In this document: positions 37,880-49,601 of the stretch, piece by piece
Numbering within the stretch: the stretch's first letter is position 1
Layout of the letters: each line of letters opens with the position of its first letter
Origin: Macrotrachela quadricornifera
Lineage: Eukaryota > Rotifera > Eurotatoria > Philodinida > Philodinidae
Assembly (NCBI GenBank): GCA_022393335.1
Contig: JAJEKB010021529.1
Coordinates: 1 to 64,000 of the forward strand
Direction: 5' to 3'
Length of the DNA stretch: 64,000 nt
Notes under the pieces: model-generated
Databases searched by the model: none
Told to the model about the DNA's origin: nothing
What the model saw: the letters and a program-made list of their open reading frames with translations, nothing else
Translations under genes and position numbers: made by a program

Positions 37880-40100
37880 CGTTGAAATGAGATAGAATCG
37901 TGAAGGTATCCTTTTTTTAATATCTAATGCACAGATGGTGTTTTTTGCATTCTTCGAAAGCCAGGAAGCGACCGACATAATCTTTCAATAAATAGAAATT
38001 TGATCGTCCACCAACGCTTTCTTATGTGCTTGATTCTTTTCTCCGAAAAATTGATTTTGATAGAAGAAGAAAATGTAATAACAGCATTAGATGATTAATA
38101 TTATTCCAAGACCACACGATAGATTTGTACCATCACTCTAAATAAGTATATTTAACTGATGACAAAAATTTCGCCCGTCTTAAAATGAATTTTATATATT
38201 ATTTTTCGCGTATAAGAATAGAATGCCATAGAGAAGTTCGAGCCATTTACGCAGTAAATATTAGGTTTATAAGTATTTAATTCTTCTTTGAGCAAAATAA
38301 AAATATGTGAATATATACAATTTTTTGGATAACTTGTGTAGATATCAGATGAATTGTATGACATGAGACCAACATTTCGAGCGGACGAATTTCTAGTAAA
38401 TGAATTACAATTCGAAATTTCGTGTTCAGTGTTTTTGATATTGCTTATTGATGGAGCTTAGCTATAGCTCTTCTCTATGAATGGCCATAAGTCATAAACT
38501 CGAGCTCGCTTCACACAAACCATCTCATCTGTTAACAGGCTATTCATAAATGGGTGTATTCATATATTTCTATTTTACTCAAAGAAGAAGAAGCGAGTAC
38601 TTATAAAATTAATATCTGCTGCGTAAATGTCTTCAACTCCTCTAGACATATGTGTATTGCATTCTATTCTTATACATGAAAAATAATATACAAAATTCAT
38701 TTAAGACTGGTGAAACTTTTGTCGTTGACTGATTACTGTTAAAAATATGGAGTGGGTTGGTTTTGGTGGCCTAGGGCAGTTGTAAAGTTTTTTATTGTTC
38801 GGATTCTTATGCCGATCGATAGAACTACAAATTCTGCATCGAATGGTGTAGTTTTTCGCAAAGGCTTATATAGTCAGTTGAATCGTTATAAATTTTATAG
38901 AAAACGGTGATGTTTTCCTAAGAATATATGATATTAAAATAATCTGTATGTTAAAAAGTATGATAGATCATATTAATTTAACAGAATGATTCATTTAAAT
39001 ACAAGAAAAAAAATAGAAATATAGTCTTTATGACCTTTCTTTTAGTCGCAATCAATTTTTAAATTACTTTTGTATATCCTCGGGCAAAAATAAGTTGTAC
39101 ACCTTATTTTTTCGATTGCTGCCCCATTATCATTGCCATTGTGTCTCATTTTTTTTGTCATAGATACGTCTTTGTTCACTCAATCTATCTCGAACGTGCC
39201 AGCCCCATAGACTGAGAACCAACGAAAAAAACTACCAAAATATGTCATGTACTCTAGCATGGTATTAATAGAAAGATGCTGTCATACTTTTGTGAAACAT
39301 GATCTAAGAGGAGTGTTGAATGGGATGTTACAGTTCAGCTTTAGTTCTGAACAAAGAAGCTGTTTGATCAAATCAGCTCATTTAAGCGGAACTGTTCGAA
39401 GAGTTGAGCTTTGAGTTGGAGCTGGTGCATCCATAGACTTAGCTACTGAAGCAAATCGTCATAAAACAAAACTTGAATCGGTTACTGCGACTCTTCTTAC
39501 ACGATTTCAGGGTACACATCTTGACTTTTTGAGCTAATTTATAGCAATATGAGCATGCTTTTCGATTGCTTCTTTGAGTGCATCTTGTACAGCGTTTTTG
39601 ACTTCGTAAAATCGAAAAGGAACTATTATTCACTCGTACATTTTTTATCATATTTTTTTTCGTAAAGTTACTAAATAATACCGACATTTTCTTTATAAAA
39701 ATCTGACGCATCGTTTATGCCATTTTTTGAAATACTGATCTCCAAAAAATATGTTTTAAAAGTATTCGGAGAAAATTCAAATCTACATTGTTGTAGAAAG
39801 AAATGTACTGCATCTTTTAACATATTATTCAATTCAATTGAATAATATATTAAGGAAATAAATAATTAAATACTGACAAGAGAAAAAAACATAATAATTT
39901 TTTTAAAGCCTGAGTTGGTCACGTTGAAGAGCGTCACATGTTTATTCAAAGATTGTTTAGCAAATGCTAAAGTTTTGAATCTATTAGACCAATTTTATAT
40001 ACTTTTCCGTTTCTATTGACCAATATGATTTGTCAAAATTTTTCATAATTATTTCGCGAGATTTTAATTGAGTCATGAGTTATTTCTTAATGCATTTCAC
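37880..40100. other. Non-coding stretch upstream of the NHL gene
   Basis: The promoter and 5' leader of the NHL gene should lie just above 37873, but I see no distinctive TATA or initiator element in this AT-rich DNA. The minus-strand open frame at 39439-39711 is rich in Ser, Lys and Cys with no recognised motif. A short palindrome, ATTCAATTGAATAATATATT, lies near 39832. Nothing else is supported. Confidence 0.35.
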
Positions 40101-40109
40101 TCGTGTAAA

Positions 40110-41340
40110 TGACATGGCACAACTATATATCTATTTCTGTTTACCCTACAACATACAAATAAAGGCATATTAGTATTCATTAGTCCTTTACTGAACAAGT
40201 CCTGATACGTTAAACGTCTAAAAAAGGATTGTTTTGGCTGAAGAATCGAATTATTTGACATATTTTCAAGTTATATATGAAAAACTAGTCGTTCGTCAGC
40301 CTCCTTCCGATGGGCTATTCACGTCTAGCTTGTTCCACATTTATCGCCACTATATTGTTTAATGTTAGCTCAGTTATGAAGCAAATGGAGGCATCTCCTT
40401 TTAATTCCTCTTGCAAAATTATTAGATATTCGCTAATACGCTCATTAAAAAGAAACCTAAAAAAGAAGCACTGTTTAAAAACTGCTACAAAAAGTGTACA
40501 CTACATTGTAACCTAAGAAAGATCTTTATCTATTTTGAATCTTATTTTACGATCAATGTTGATGAAAACTCAATCACAATATTTGAAACAGTCACTTCGT
40601 TTTTTTACATATTTCTGTATAATCTTGCTGAAAGATATGACGTGTAGTAATCAATAAAAAAGAGTGTTTGTACTATTATTAACCTTGAACATAGTTTCAC
40701 GACCCTGTACCATCCTTAGGTTAAGATTAAAATATACATCAAAAAAGTTTTTATTGACTTCGAATTCCTGTTTTCCATGCTCGATAATGATTAGTCAAAT
40801 TTTATAGATGAAACTACGATGTATTAATTGCTTATTAACTAATAACTACTACTATTGAAAAACTAACTTCAGATTTGAAATTCTCATAGCCAATTGTCTT
40901 TAGTGGATTTTTACTTGGGACAGTTCATAGTGTTTATTATTAATTATTTGGCAAATCAACTCAATTTTGACTTATCGACTTTTGATTATCTTGAATCAAA
41001 TTTTTAAAGAAAAATAATGAAACTTATTATTAGTCGCAAATTTGACTCCAGATTCAAATTTTCTATCCTCAATTATCCTTGTTAAAGTTTTTTTACATTA
41101 ATCTAGTCGATACTTTTCTCAATCGGATTCGATACAGAAAGATACACACAAACCTTAGAAGGAAGCATACTCCTTCAATTCAGGAAATAAATCGTTATTT
41201 TCTTAAGAGAATATCCTCTGCAGTCAAAAACTCATTTAAAAAAATTCTACAAAAATTAGTGATACCAGTCGATAATCTCTATTATTACAACTTATGCTCT
41301 ATTCTGATAAGCTTCAGCTAACAAACGTTTGGAACTTAGG
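40110..41340. repeat. Long dispersed repeat LR, copy B
   Basis: This is the partner of 14030-15440 in the same orientation. Shared landmarks include TATATCTATTTCTGTTTA, AACTAGTCGTT, AAAACTGCTACAAAAAG, TACACTACATTGTAACC, TTAACTAATAACTAC and CTGCAGTCAAAAACTC. The copies differ by many substitutions and small indels, so the duplication is old. No open frame is conserved between them. Confidence 0.55.
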
Positions 41341-41344
41341 GAAA

Positions 41345-43290
41345 TCAAGCATATCTTTAACACGTGTACATCCGTTTTCTGAAAGAAAATGGAACAGCTA
41401 GTTAATATTCTCAAAAGTTATCATGTAAACAGCCGGATGGACATACTAACCGATTTTACAGTGTATTCATTTTTTAAGTACACAAAAACACGTTCTTATT
41501 AAAAAACGCCATTTCCACTAAAAGCGAATCATTTCAACAATTTCTTCCAAACTACAGTTTTTCAATTGATTCCTCGATTCCAAAAACCTTCGATCAAACA
41601 TTAACCTCTGACTTTTTCTAAGGGTATGTTTTTTTTTTATCTTTGACTCTGAAAGACACATACAAACAAACAAACGCATTTTATCTCATTTAATCCTCCG
41701 TTTTTGACAAAATATTATAGGAAACTGGCCTAGTTAGCACAAACTTTGACCTACTACTGAATTTCAATTGATTTGAGTTACGAACTTTAAATATAAATTT
41801 CTGCAATACATTTGATCGTGATGATCTACATTCACATGATATTTCTAAAAAGTGTGTAGTTTGTATTTGTCGATGTAGATTAATCAGATTCTGTTCCATC
41901 TGTCACTTTTTCTATTCAAATTTCGGTGACAACATGCAAGTGTGTTGTTTGTCAAGCAATTTAAGTTGAAAAATAATATTTGTATAAGACAGATTCCAAT
42001 TCTTAAATAATGACCATCGCTAGTATGTCATTAAGGGTACCTCCAGATGATTCCTGCAAGGCCACTAGTAATGCTTCTCAAATATCTTTTGAAAAGCCTT
42101 TGATAAACTTCAAACGATACTCTTCCATAATGCTTCTAAAACTACTAAGAGTACATCATGGATAGCCCTTAGCAAACTATTATGGATGTTTGAGGTTAGT
42201 CTTTGGAAATTTAGTAAGGGGACACCTCTGGATACTCACTCGAAAAATCACGAAGACTTGAGCTGTAGGTATGTACTAGTGCTAGTTAATTGGGCATCAA
42301 TCGGACTGCGTATCCACCTCAACTGAATATATACTTAAGGTGTTTATGAGTACCGTTCTCACATGAGTATTATATCTAATGCTAACGCCTATAACCTTTA
42401 TTGTAACGGCTATCTAAGAGAACGCTCAATACCTTTTTAATGCCGACCCAATGATAACATTAGAAATTTCCAAGATACTATTCAGGATTATAGTCACTAA
42501 CCCCTCAACGAATATTTTAAATATCCTCAATCAGTTAGTAACGCTATCTCTATATAGTATTTAAAAGGTTTATCAAGAACACTGCTGGAGAGCTTTAGAA
42601 AAGTTACAGATGGCATTACTAGATCGCTGTTCAAAAGATACTAAAGATATTGAAGATGGCTCAAAAACAGTTATTAAGGATACCGCAAGATGCCCTTAAA
42701 AAGATACCAAGAGTACCACCAGATAATTCCTAAAAAGAACTATATATCCGGATCATTTACTTCATCTATATACTGCCCTGGAACAATTTGATTGATCAAA
42801 AGACCGATGCCGAAAAAAAATCTGAAAGGTGAAAAGCTCGATAATGAAAATAATCTAATTGGCTGACCTTAGCCTCCTAAAATCTGATTGGTCGATATTC
42901 CAAGCTAAAATTACCTTATTAAACGAAACCGTGGCTCACAATAATCTGATTGGCAGAAACCGCTCTCTCCTTCGTGTTTATATTTGATTGGCTGAAGTCA
43001 CTATCCTCCTTGTTACCTCAAAATAATCTGATTGAGTGCAATTATAGCTATTAGAAACCTGGACGCGATGCTTGCCAATAATGAGTTATATAGAAAGAAT
43101 TTATGCACAATCGTTGTTTTTTTGACCTCCATCCCGATTGGCTTCCACCAACAGACAAATTCAAAGCATTTTTCAAGCTGCGTATAATTCTTTCTTTCAG
43201 AAAAGGGAATAATTCAAAAAAAAAATTTTTTTATAAACAAAAAAGTTAAAACTGTATGTCTTTTAGTACATAGAGAATTGTTTGAAGAAA
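41345..43290. repeat. Degenerate repeat-rich stretch downstream of the NRPS relic
   Basis: From 42000 to 42760, loosely repeated phrases of the form AAGGGTACCTCCAGATGATTCC and TTAAGGATACCGCAAGATG recur every 30-60 bases. From 42850 to 43040 the phrase AATAATCTGATTGGC recurs about five times at 35-55 base spacing. An R6 copy lies at 43134-43213. I see no gene. The minus-strand frame at 41690-41899 is unrecognised. Confidence 0.4.
43134..43213 (+). repeat. Dispersed repeat family R6, copy 5
   Basis: The order CCCGATTGGCTTCCACCAACAG, a variable middle, then ATTCTTTCTTTCAGAAAAGGG matches the other R6 copies. It ends about 80 bases beyond the last NRPS exon. Confidence 0.5.
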
Positions 43291-43292
43291 GT

Positions 43293-46200
43293 TCATATTA
43301 ATTGACGTGCTGGTACACCTGACCATTCTGTATTACGCGGCAATTCGTCCATTTTCATCACCAATGTATATGGATGAATACGATTATGACCTTGAAGTGT
43401 TGAACCTGCCAATACAATTGAGTAACTCATGAGAATGCATGATGGACCAATATAAATAGGTGCCACTTTCAACAGACGTCTCTCAAATGTATGACACTAG
43501 AGATTAAATAAATAATGATTAATTATTCATCATTTGTCAAAGATATTTTACCAGACATTAATTTAAATAATAAATCTATCTCAAAAGAAATTAAATTATA
43601 TTCAAATATTACGAATTTATTTGAATTAGCTGTCTGCTTATTTTGCTTAACCCTTTCAAAGCCAGTGGTACACATATGTACCACTTTTTTTTGTTTTTTC
43701 GTCAGAAAAGTATAATGAATTAGGAAAGAGATTCTGTTTGAAATAATGGTAATAGTGCATAGATGGGATTGATTTCTGATTATTCAAGTTAAAATTCAAG
43801 TTACATAACAAAGAAAATGACGTCATATATTTTCTTTTCTGAATGCACAATAAATATCGACAGAAATTGGCCATCCAAAATTTGGCCTTGAAAGGGTTAA
43901 GATAGTACAGATAGATCCAATATTTAGAAAATTTCTGTCGATAAAAGAAAATGATAGTATTTATGTAGTTCTAAGATACTTTCATTTTATAGTATTTTCA
44001 ATAATGAGACAAAAACTGATAATTTTGCGATTAGGTTCATTTCGGCTTTGTTTCAACCGAAAACTTTTTTTTCATAAATGAAGAATGCATAAAATATTCT
44101 AAATTAGTGATTATACATTTCTTGAATCTTGCCATCGAATTGTCAAATTTTTTTATATTTATTTATTCGAATTGATTTGATACAAATTTAGTAAATAATT
44201 TATTTCTAATGTAACTTACAAAAGAGAAATTCAGAAGAAAAATTTTCCGTCAAAGTAATTTTTCTTCTTGCCTAAAATTACTTTGAATTCAAAATCATTT
44301 CCATTTTCATAATATATGGATTTTTTCAATTTAGTAACATATGGATAATCAACATGAAAATGGTATTTATCTGTATAGCACCGTGTCTCTTAAACAATAT
44401 TTGATTTCTCGAGAGTAAAAAGTTTAAATTTTTTTGTTTTAACACACGAGAATCTAATTTAAAATGAAATCTAGAGCATACAGCTGTGCCTTGAATAGAT
44501 ATATTATTTTAAAATATTCAAGATAATTTGGAATTGAATATGCTTTCTATATGAATATCTGAGAAGAATCATTCTTGAAAAAAATTACCTGAATTACAGC
44601 GCCAATACTCATTCGAACATGATCACTAATGGTAACAAGTTGACTATCAGTAACACAGGAAATATCGAATAGAATAACATCTTTTCCAATTTTAGCACCA
44701 AGTGCGCGCAAAAGATAAACAATATATTGTGTTCCAGATAAGAAAGGTTCAACAAATAAATAAAATTCTACCATAAGTGCATCAAGAAATTGTTGTTTAA
44801 GATTGATAATTTCCAAATACGTAAATGTTGCACTTGTTCGTTGAAGTAATCTTGAATAACGATAAATTACACAAAAGAATATAATATGAATGAATGGAGC
44901 TGCGAAAAATGGGAACGAATTGTATATAATGATAAATACAAACTTGCTAATCAAAAACATGAAACAAGCTTTTATTAGAGTTCTAATTAATGATATGATA
45001 GATAATACTTTATCATTCATTAGATGTTTCTCATGAGGAATCGTAAATGGCATTACTTGGGCTGGATTTCCAAGCAATACTCTATCGGGTGGACTATGAG
45101 TTTCACGCGTAATACGTGTTAAAACACCAACTACTATATTCGAAGATATAGTAGCACCTGGCATGATCATACATCCATTCCCAAGATTTGTATTATTACC
45201 AATCAAAATTCGATCAATTTTGCATTCACCTCTTTGTGTCATTTCAAATGGAATAAATATGACAAAGCTAAATATTGTCACACCTCGTTCAAAAGTTATC
45301 AGATTCGTTGGAAATCGTAATAACTGATCAATATCAACAAGTTTAACATCATCTCCAATATTTGCACCGAGCCAACGCAAAAGAACAGGATAAAATGAGT
45401 CATAACTTGAAAGTAATTGAAATGAACGAAAAAACGAAAAGATAATTAATTAACGAAACCATAGTTTGTGCAGACAATAATAAGAATTAAGTTGATAATT
45501 GCCTGGCTCAATAGAACCTACAACGAATTTCAATAGAAACAAAACGACAAGAAGACTCAATGCAGTCCAACTCAACCAACTAAGAGCCAGAGCGATAGGC
45601 AAAGGTAACCAACAGAAGTACCACTTATACATGGTAAATACAGTGAACAGTAATGTACATTGAAGAAAAATAAGTACAAATAGGCATGTTAGTTGAAAGA
45701 TTATTTGTCCAAAAGACAACGATTGATTTTTCAATTGTGTATTTTGTGTTGCTATCGATGTATCTTTGTTCACAACCGACATTGGAGCTATGTGCTGATG
45801 ATCTCGTATATGAAGTTCACCATGAGCAACAGATCGTTCACCAATTGAACAGTAAGAACCAATATGAATCGGATGTAACTCATACGTTCGATCATGATAG
45901 GTCAAACTATTAAACATTGTCTGGTAACCTATAAATGATGAATCACCTACTTCAAGTAGCCATGGTGCATCTATCCATGTTGTATAAATATGGGTACCAC
46001 GACCAATTCGAGCACCACATAAATAAAGATAAAAATTGTAAAATGGAGTGCCACATAGATGTCCAACCCAATATCCATTGTTTGTATCCACAAACGATGT
46101 AAAAACCACCAACGATAGTAACGCCACGAATATAGATTATCATCTGTCTTTCGAATATCGCCAGGGAGAAAGAGAATACGCTGACAAATCACATAAGATC

Positions 46201-46330
46201 CCAAATGTATAAAAGGAACAAGAAGAAGATCCAAAATCGAGTTACATCGAGCAATTGGCCATAGCCATAAAATGACGAGAAGTATAATACCTAACGCTTC
46301 AATAAACACTGATGGTTTTGGACGATCACG
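43293..46330 (-). pseudogene. NRPS tail: transmembrane and left-handed beta-helix region
   Basis: Starting after the carrier domain, hydrophobic helices (IILLVILWLWPIARC) are followed by YSWRYYRWWFLHRLW, then GTPFYNFYLYLCGARIGRG and IDAPWLLEVGDSSFIGYQ. These are the hallmarks of the Pls/PosA terminal domain. A second beta-helix block has IGNNTNLGNGCMIMPGATIS and LLGNPAQV. After a 1092-bp phase-0 intron (44588-43497), the last exon 43496-43293 supplies CHTFERRLLKVAPIYIG through WSGVPARQLI and a TGA. The join is seamless and matches the family. A frameshift lies between the RLW word and the GTPFYN word (about 46074-46097). A TAA at 45450-45452 stands after LHKLWFR, where the downstream frame continues unchanged with LIIFSFFRSF. 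At least eight hydrophobic segments are seen. Confidence 0.85.
43651..43896. mobile_element. piggyBac-like MITE in the last NRPS intron, 246 bp
   Basis: TTAA flanks both sides (43647-43650, 43897-43900). The inverted termini are CCCTTTCAAAGCCA on the left and TGGCCTTGAAAGGG on the right, with one small mismatch. Inside is the palindrome GTGGTACACATATGTACCAC near 43664. Its position between 44588 and 43497 means it lengthened an intron without touching coding sequence. Confidence 0.78.
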
Positions 46331-46424
46331 GTCATTGTCATCATCATTTTCTTGAATTTGCTCTTTTTCAGTCGATGCTTTAACTAATGAAGTGTCATCT
46401 TGATCGATGAGCATTGGCACAAGA

Positions 46425-46640
46425 ACACGAGCTAGTTGTCGCACCGAAGGATTTTTGAAAAGAACATCAATGTCTACCTTAGGATATATCTGATGTCGAA
46501 TGAGAGAAAGTGCTCGCATAGCACCCAATGATGTACCGCCCATTTGAGCGAATGGCACGTTGATTTTCGGTACAGGTATTTCAAATGCTTCAGCAAAAAT
46601 ATTCAGTAGCTGAACTTCAAGAGGCGTCGGAGGAGCTGAA
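46425..46640 (-). pseudogene. NRPS peptidyl carrier (thiolation) domain
   Basis: The segment PPTPLEVQLLNIF through VRQLARVL is a carrier domain. The 4'-phosphopantetheine attachment serine is in GGTSLGAM, with its codon at 46529-46531. The domain itself has no lesion, but it is cut off from translation by the stop at 46904. It directly follows the adenylation C-terminal motif NGKLDRKSLP near 46680-46710. Confidence 0.88.
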
Positions 46641-47826
46641 GAATCTTCTTCATCGTTTGACAGAATCGAAAAATCTGGCGTAGGCAAAGATTTTCGATCT
46701 AATTTACCATTAGCATTGGATAGTAATCGATCAAGTTTTATAAACAATGAGGGTACCATAAATGAAGGAAGATAAGATAAGCAATGTTCACGCACTTGAT
46801 CAATCTCAATGTTGGGATCACATACAAAATATGCGACAAGATGTTCATTCCATTTGATGACAATACATGAAGAGACAATTAGTAACAAACATTGTTCGAT
46901 TTCTCACAATTCAATACACTGTCCACGTAATTTCACTTGATGATCTTTACGACCCCAAAAGTGAATTAGACCTTTATTGTCGAGTCGAACAAGATCTCCA
47001 GTTTTATAATATATATTTCCCCCAATCTTAACAAGTGTTTTGCTTGTCAAATCATCACGACCAAGATATCCTTCAAAGACACCTACTTCACCAATAAGTA
47101 GTTCACCTTCTTGACCTATGGCGATAGGTTGTGAATACTCGTCGACAACAAGACATCTATAGCCTGGTAATGGGCGACCAATTGGAATACTCTTGTGATC
47201 AGATGCTAAATCCACCATGTGATATGTAGAATTAATTGTCGCTTCTGCTGGTCCATACAACTTCCAGATCTGACATGTTTCATTACAATGTCGCTTTAAC
47301 TGCTGTACCAAATTGATTGAAAGTGGTTCGCCTGAAAATGAAGAAGAACAAAAGCGTTGATGATATGTTTGTACTTTAGTAAAATGAATGTATTACTAAC
47401 CACCGCAACATAGTGCTCGTTAATGTGTGTGATCTGTTTTTCTTGCAATATTCTGCTGAGATAATCAAAATCCATGATGTCATGTGGATGAAGCATAATA
47501 ATTGTGGCACCAATGATTAATGTTCCCGCAGTTCCTTCCATATGAACATCAAAAGAACATCGAGCGAATTGTAGAACTGTATGCATATTGTTAAAAAACC
47601 CAGCACGAGCGAATGAATGAATACTATTAATTAGATTTCGATGTCGTATTTTTGCCCATATAAAAGAAGATGAAATGCATAAATGGTAAATGACAAATCA
47701 ATTTAGCAGATAGTGCCAAACTTACTGCTTTGGGAATGCCAGTTGAACCACTTGTAAAAATAATATATGCAACGGATTCTGATGCCACAAGCACAGAAGA
47801 AAGATAGTCAAATTCTATTTTTTTTA

Positions 47827-49068
47827 TTAGGTTGGCAACTAAGTCTTTGCGTTTTTTTTGAAATTGTTCTAGAACATTCGAGAAAGTTCTAGAAGTTTCC
47901 ATACTAAGGGTATATAAAGGGAGTGTGAATATCTTTCGAACGATAATAAAGTCATCGATATGTACGCTGACCACGAACAGAAAATGAATCTTTCTCGTAG
48001 AGAAATTCATATACTTTTACTTCATGAATTCTGTCTGGGTCATAAAGCAACAGAAGCAGCCAACAACATTTGCAGTACGATGGGTGACGATGTACTCTCT
48101 ATTCGTATGGCACAACATTGGTTCAATCGGTTTAAGAATGGTAACTTAGAACTCGACGATTTACCTCGACCCAGTAGACCACTGGAGGTGGATGTGGATC
48201 TCTTACAGCAGCTTATCGAACAAGATCCTCGATTGACTTCACGGTGTTTAGCAGAACAGCTTGGATGCTCCCATACTGTGGTGGAAAAACATTTGCACGA
48301 ATTAGGCAAAACATGGAGATATGGAGTTTGGATACCCCATGAATTATCCCCATATCAGCTGCAATACAGGGTTGATGCATGTATGGATTTAATGACATCT
48401 CACCGCAACTATCAATGGCTCCGCAATCTTATCACTGGTGATGAGAAGTGGGTATTGTATGTTAACTACACGCATAGACGCCAATGGCTAAATCCTGGTC
48501 AAACAGGCGTAGCAACACCTAAGGCTGACCTACACCCCAAGAAGGTGATGCTGAGCGTCTGGTGGGGTGTCAATGGGATTATTCACTGGGAAGTTCTACC
48601 AAATGGTTGCACCATCACTGCTGATCTATACTGTCAACAATTGGATCGGGTTGCCGAAAAACTCAAGGGAAAGCAGGATCGAATTTATTATTTGCATGAT
48701 AATGCAAGACCACATGTTGCAAAGTCGACCTGTGAAAAATTATTGAAACTCGGATGGATTACCATTCCTCATCCACCTTATTCTCCTGACTTGGCTCCAA
48801 CGGACTACCATTTATTTCGTTCTCTCTCTCATCATTTGGCTGAGAAAAAATTCGACAACGAGAACGACCTAAAAATGGATATCGTCAACTTCTTTGATCA
48901 AAAATCCAGGGACTTCTACGAACGCGGGATCCTGTCTTTACCTGAACGTTGGCGACAAGTCATAGATACTAGTGGTACATATATAACTGAAAGTTAGTTG
49001 TACTTTTGAAGTTGAAAAATAAAATTAAAATTTTTGAAAAAAACGCAAAGACTTAGTTGCCAACCTAA
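47827..49068 (+). mobile_element. mariner transposon, 1242 bp, apparently complete
   Basis: Perfect 32-base inverted termini occupy 47827-47858 and 49037-49068, starting TTAGGTTGGCAACTAAGTCT. TA is duplicated at 47825-47826 and 49069-49070. The element carries one uninterrupted transposase frame. It lies inside a coding exon of the NRPS relic, antisense to it. Joining the two sides across a single TA gives a continuous adenylation-domain reading frame. Identical termini and an intact frame suggest a recent, possibly still mobilisable insertion. Confidence 0.96.
47960..48997 (+). CDS. mariner transposase (DD34D)
   Basis: This 345-residue protein performs cut-and-paste transposition of the surrounding element. 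Residues 10-115 form the two helix-turn-helix motifs that bind the inverted termini (LSRREIHILLLHEF; LAEQLGCSHTVVEKHL). The linker motif WIPHEL is at 124-129. The catalytic triad is D161 (ITGDEKW), D247 (YLHDNARPH) and D282 (SPDLAPTDYHLF), with exactly 34 residues between the second and third. Length equals that of active relatives such as Mos1 and Hsmar1 (about 345 aa). A second methionine at residue 9 could also start. There are no internal stops, so the gene may be functional. Base composition is less AT-rich than its surroundings, consistent with recent arrival. Confidence 0.96.
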   Translation: MYADHEQKMNLSRREIHILLLHEFCLGHKATEAANNICSTMGDDVLSIRMAQHWFNRFKNGNLELDDLPRPSRPLEVDVDLLQQLIEQDPRLTSRCLAEQLGCSHTVVEKHLHELGKTWRYGVWIPHELSPYQLQYRVDACMDLMTSHRNYQWLRNLITGDEKWVLYVNYTHRRQWLNPGQTGVATPKADLHPKKVMLSVWWGVNGIIHWEVLPNGCTITADLYCQQLDRVAEKLKGKQDRIYYLHDNARPHVAKSTCEKLLKLGWITIPHPPYSPDLAPTDYHLFRSLSHHLAEKKFDNENDLKMDIVNFFDQKSRDFYERGILSLPERWRQVIDTSGTYITES

Positions 49069-49601
49069 TAGTTGCTTAATCATTAGTGAAATCTCTAGGT
49101 GTAGATTAAGTATTGTAGTTGAGTAGTCATCATTGAACTTTTCATGAGTCAATGAACCAACAAAAATAAGACGACTTTCAGTTTCTTTAACGAGTGTCTG
49201 AAGTCTTTGACGAGGATCTCGAGGTGATAGTGGACAATATGAAGCACCTGCCATCATTATCGACATCATACCAATTACCTAAATAATATTCTCATACAAA
49301 ATATTATTTGTTCAATGAATTATTACCATTGATATGCTTCGTTCTGCACATTGACAAATAATCTCTCCTGGTTGAACATGATAAGTTTGTCAAAAGATAA
49401 AGTGTAAGAGATTGAACATTAGATAATAATTCAACGGATACTTTTTGTGGATGATTTGTGGCTTGTTGACTAAATATTTGTGAAATACAATTTGATTCGA
49501 CATTGTCAAAATGAGATTGATTAAGATCAGTTATCATTTTTATTTCTGCAGGTAAAAGAATTGATAATTCAAAAAGTGGTTGATTATAAGTTGTTGGTTT
49601 A

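Larger units (their letters stand above)
46680..49590 (-). pseudogene. NRPS adenylation domain, split by a mariner element
   Basis: Adenylation domains activate an amino acid as its AMP ester and load the carrier. Recognisable pieces, in order: ISQIFSQQATNHPQK; PGEIICQCAERSISM, reached only after a frameshift near 49377-49385; a 48-bp intron (49326-49279); GASYCPLSPRDPRQRL; the mariner insertion; AYIIFTSGSTGIPKA (A3, TSGSTG at 47738-47755); VLQFARCSFDVH; LYGPAEATINSTYH (A5); YKTGDLVR (A7); GRKDHQVKLRG (A8); and NGKLDRKSLP (A10). In the A8 motif the expected glycine after CIEL is a TGA (46904-46906). Between the ARCSFDVH and GEPLSINL words about 40 expected residues are missing, and the frame is not clean across the intron after 47726. 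Substrate specificity cannot be read reliably because core positions are lost. Confidence 0.87.

Noticed and set aside
39439..39711. Minus-strand 90-codon open frame
   Set aside because: It is Ser/Lys/Cys-rich with no motif, no splice context and no conserved neighbour; treated as chance.
48040..48398. Minus-strand open frames inside the mariner
   Set aside because: They are antisense to the DD34D transposase frame, which has full motif support.
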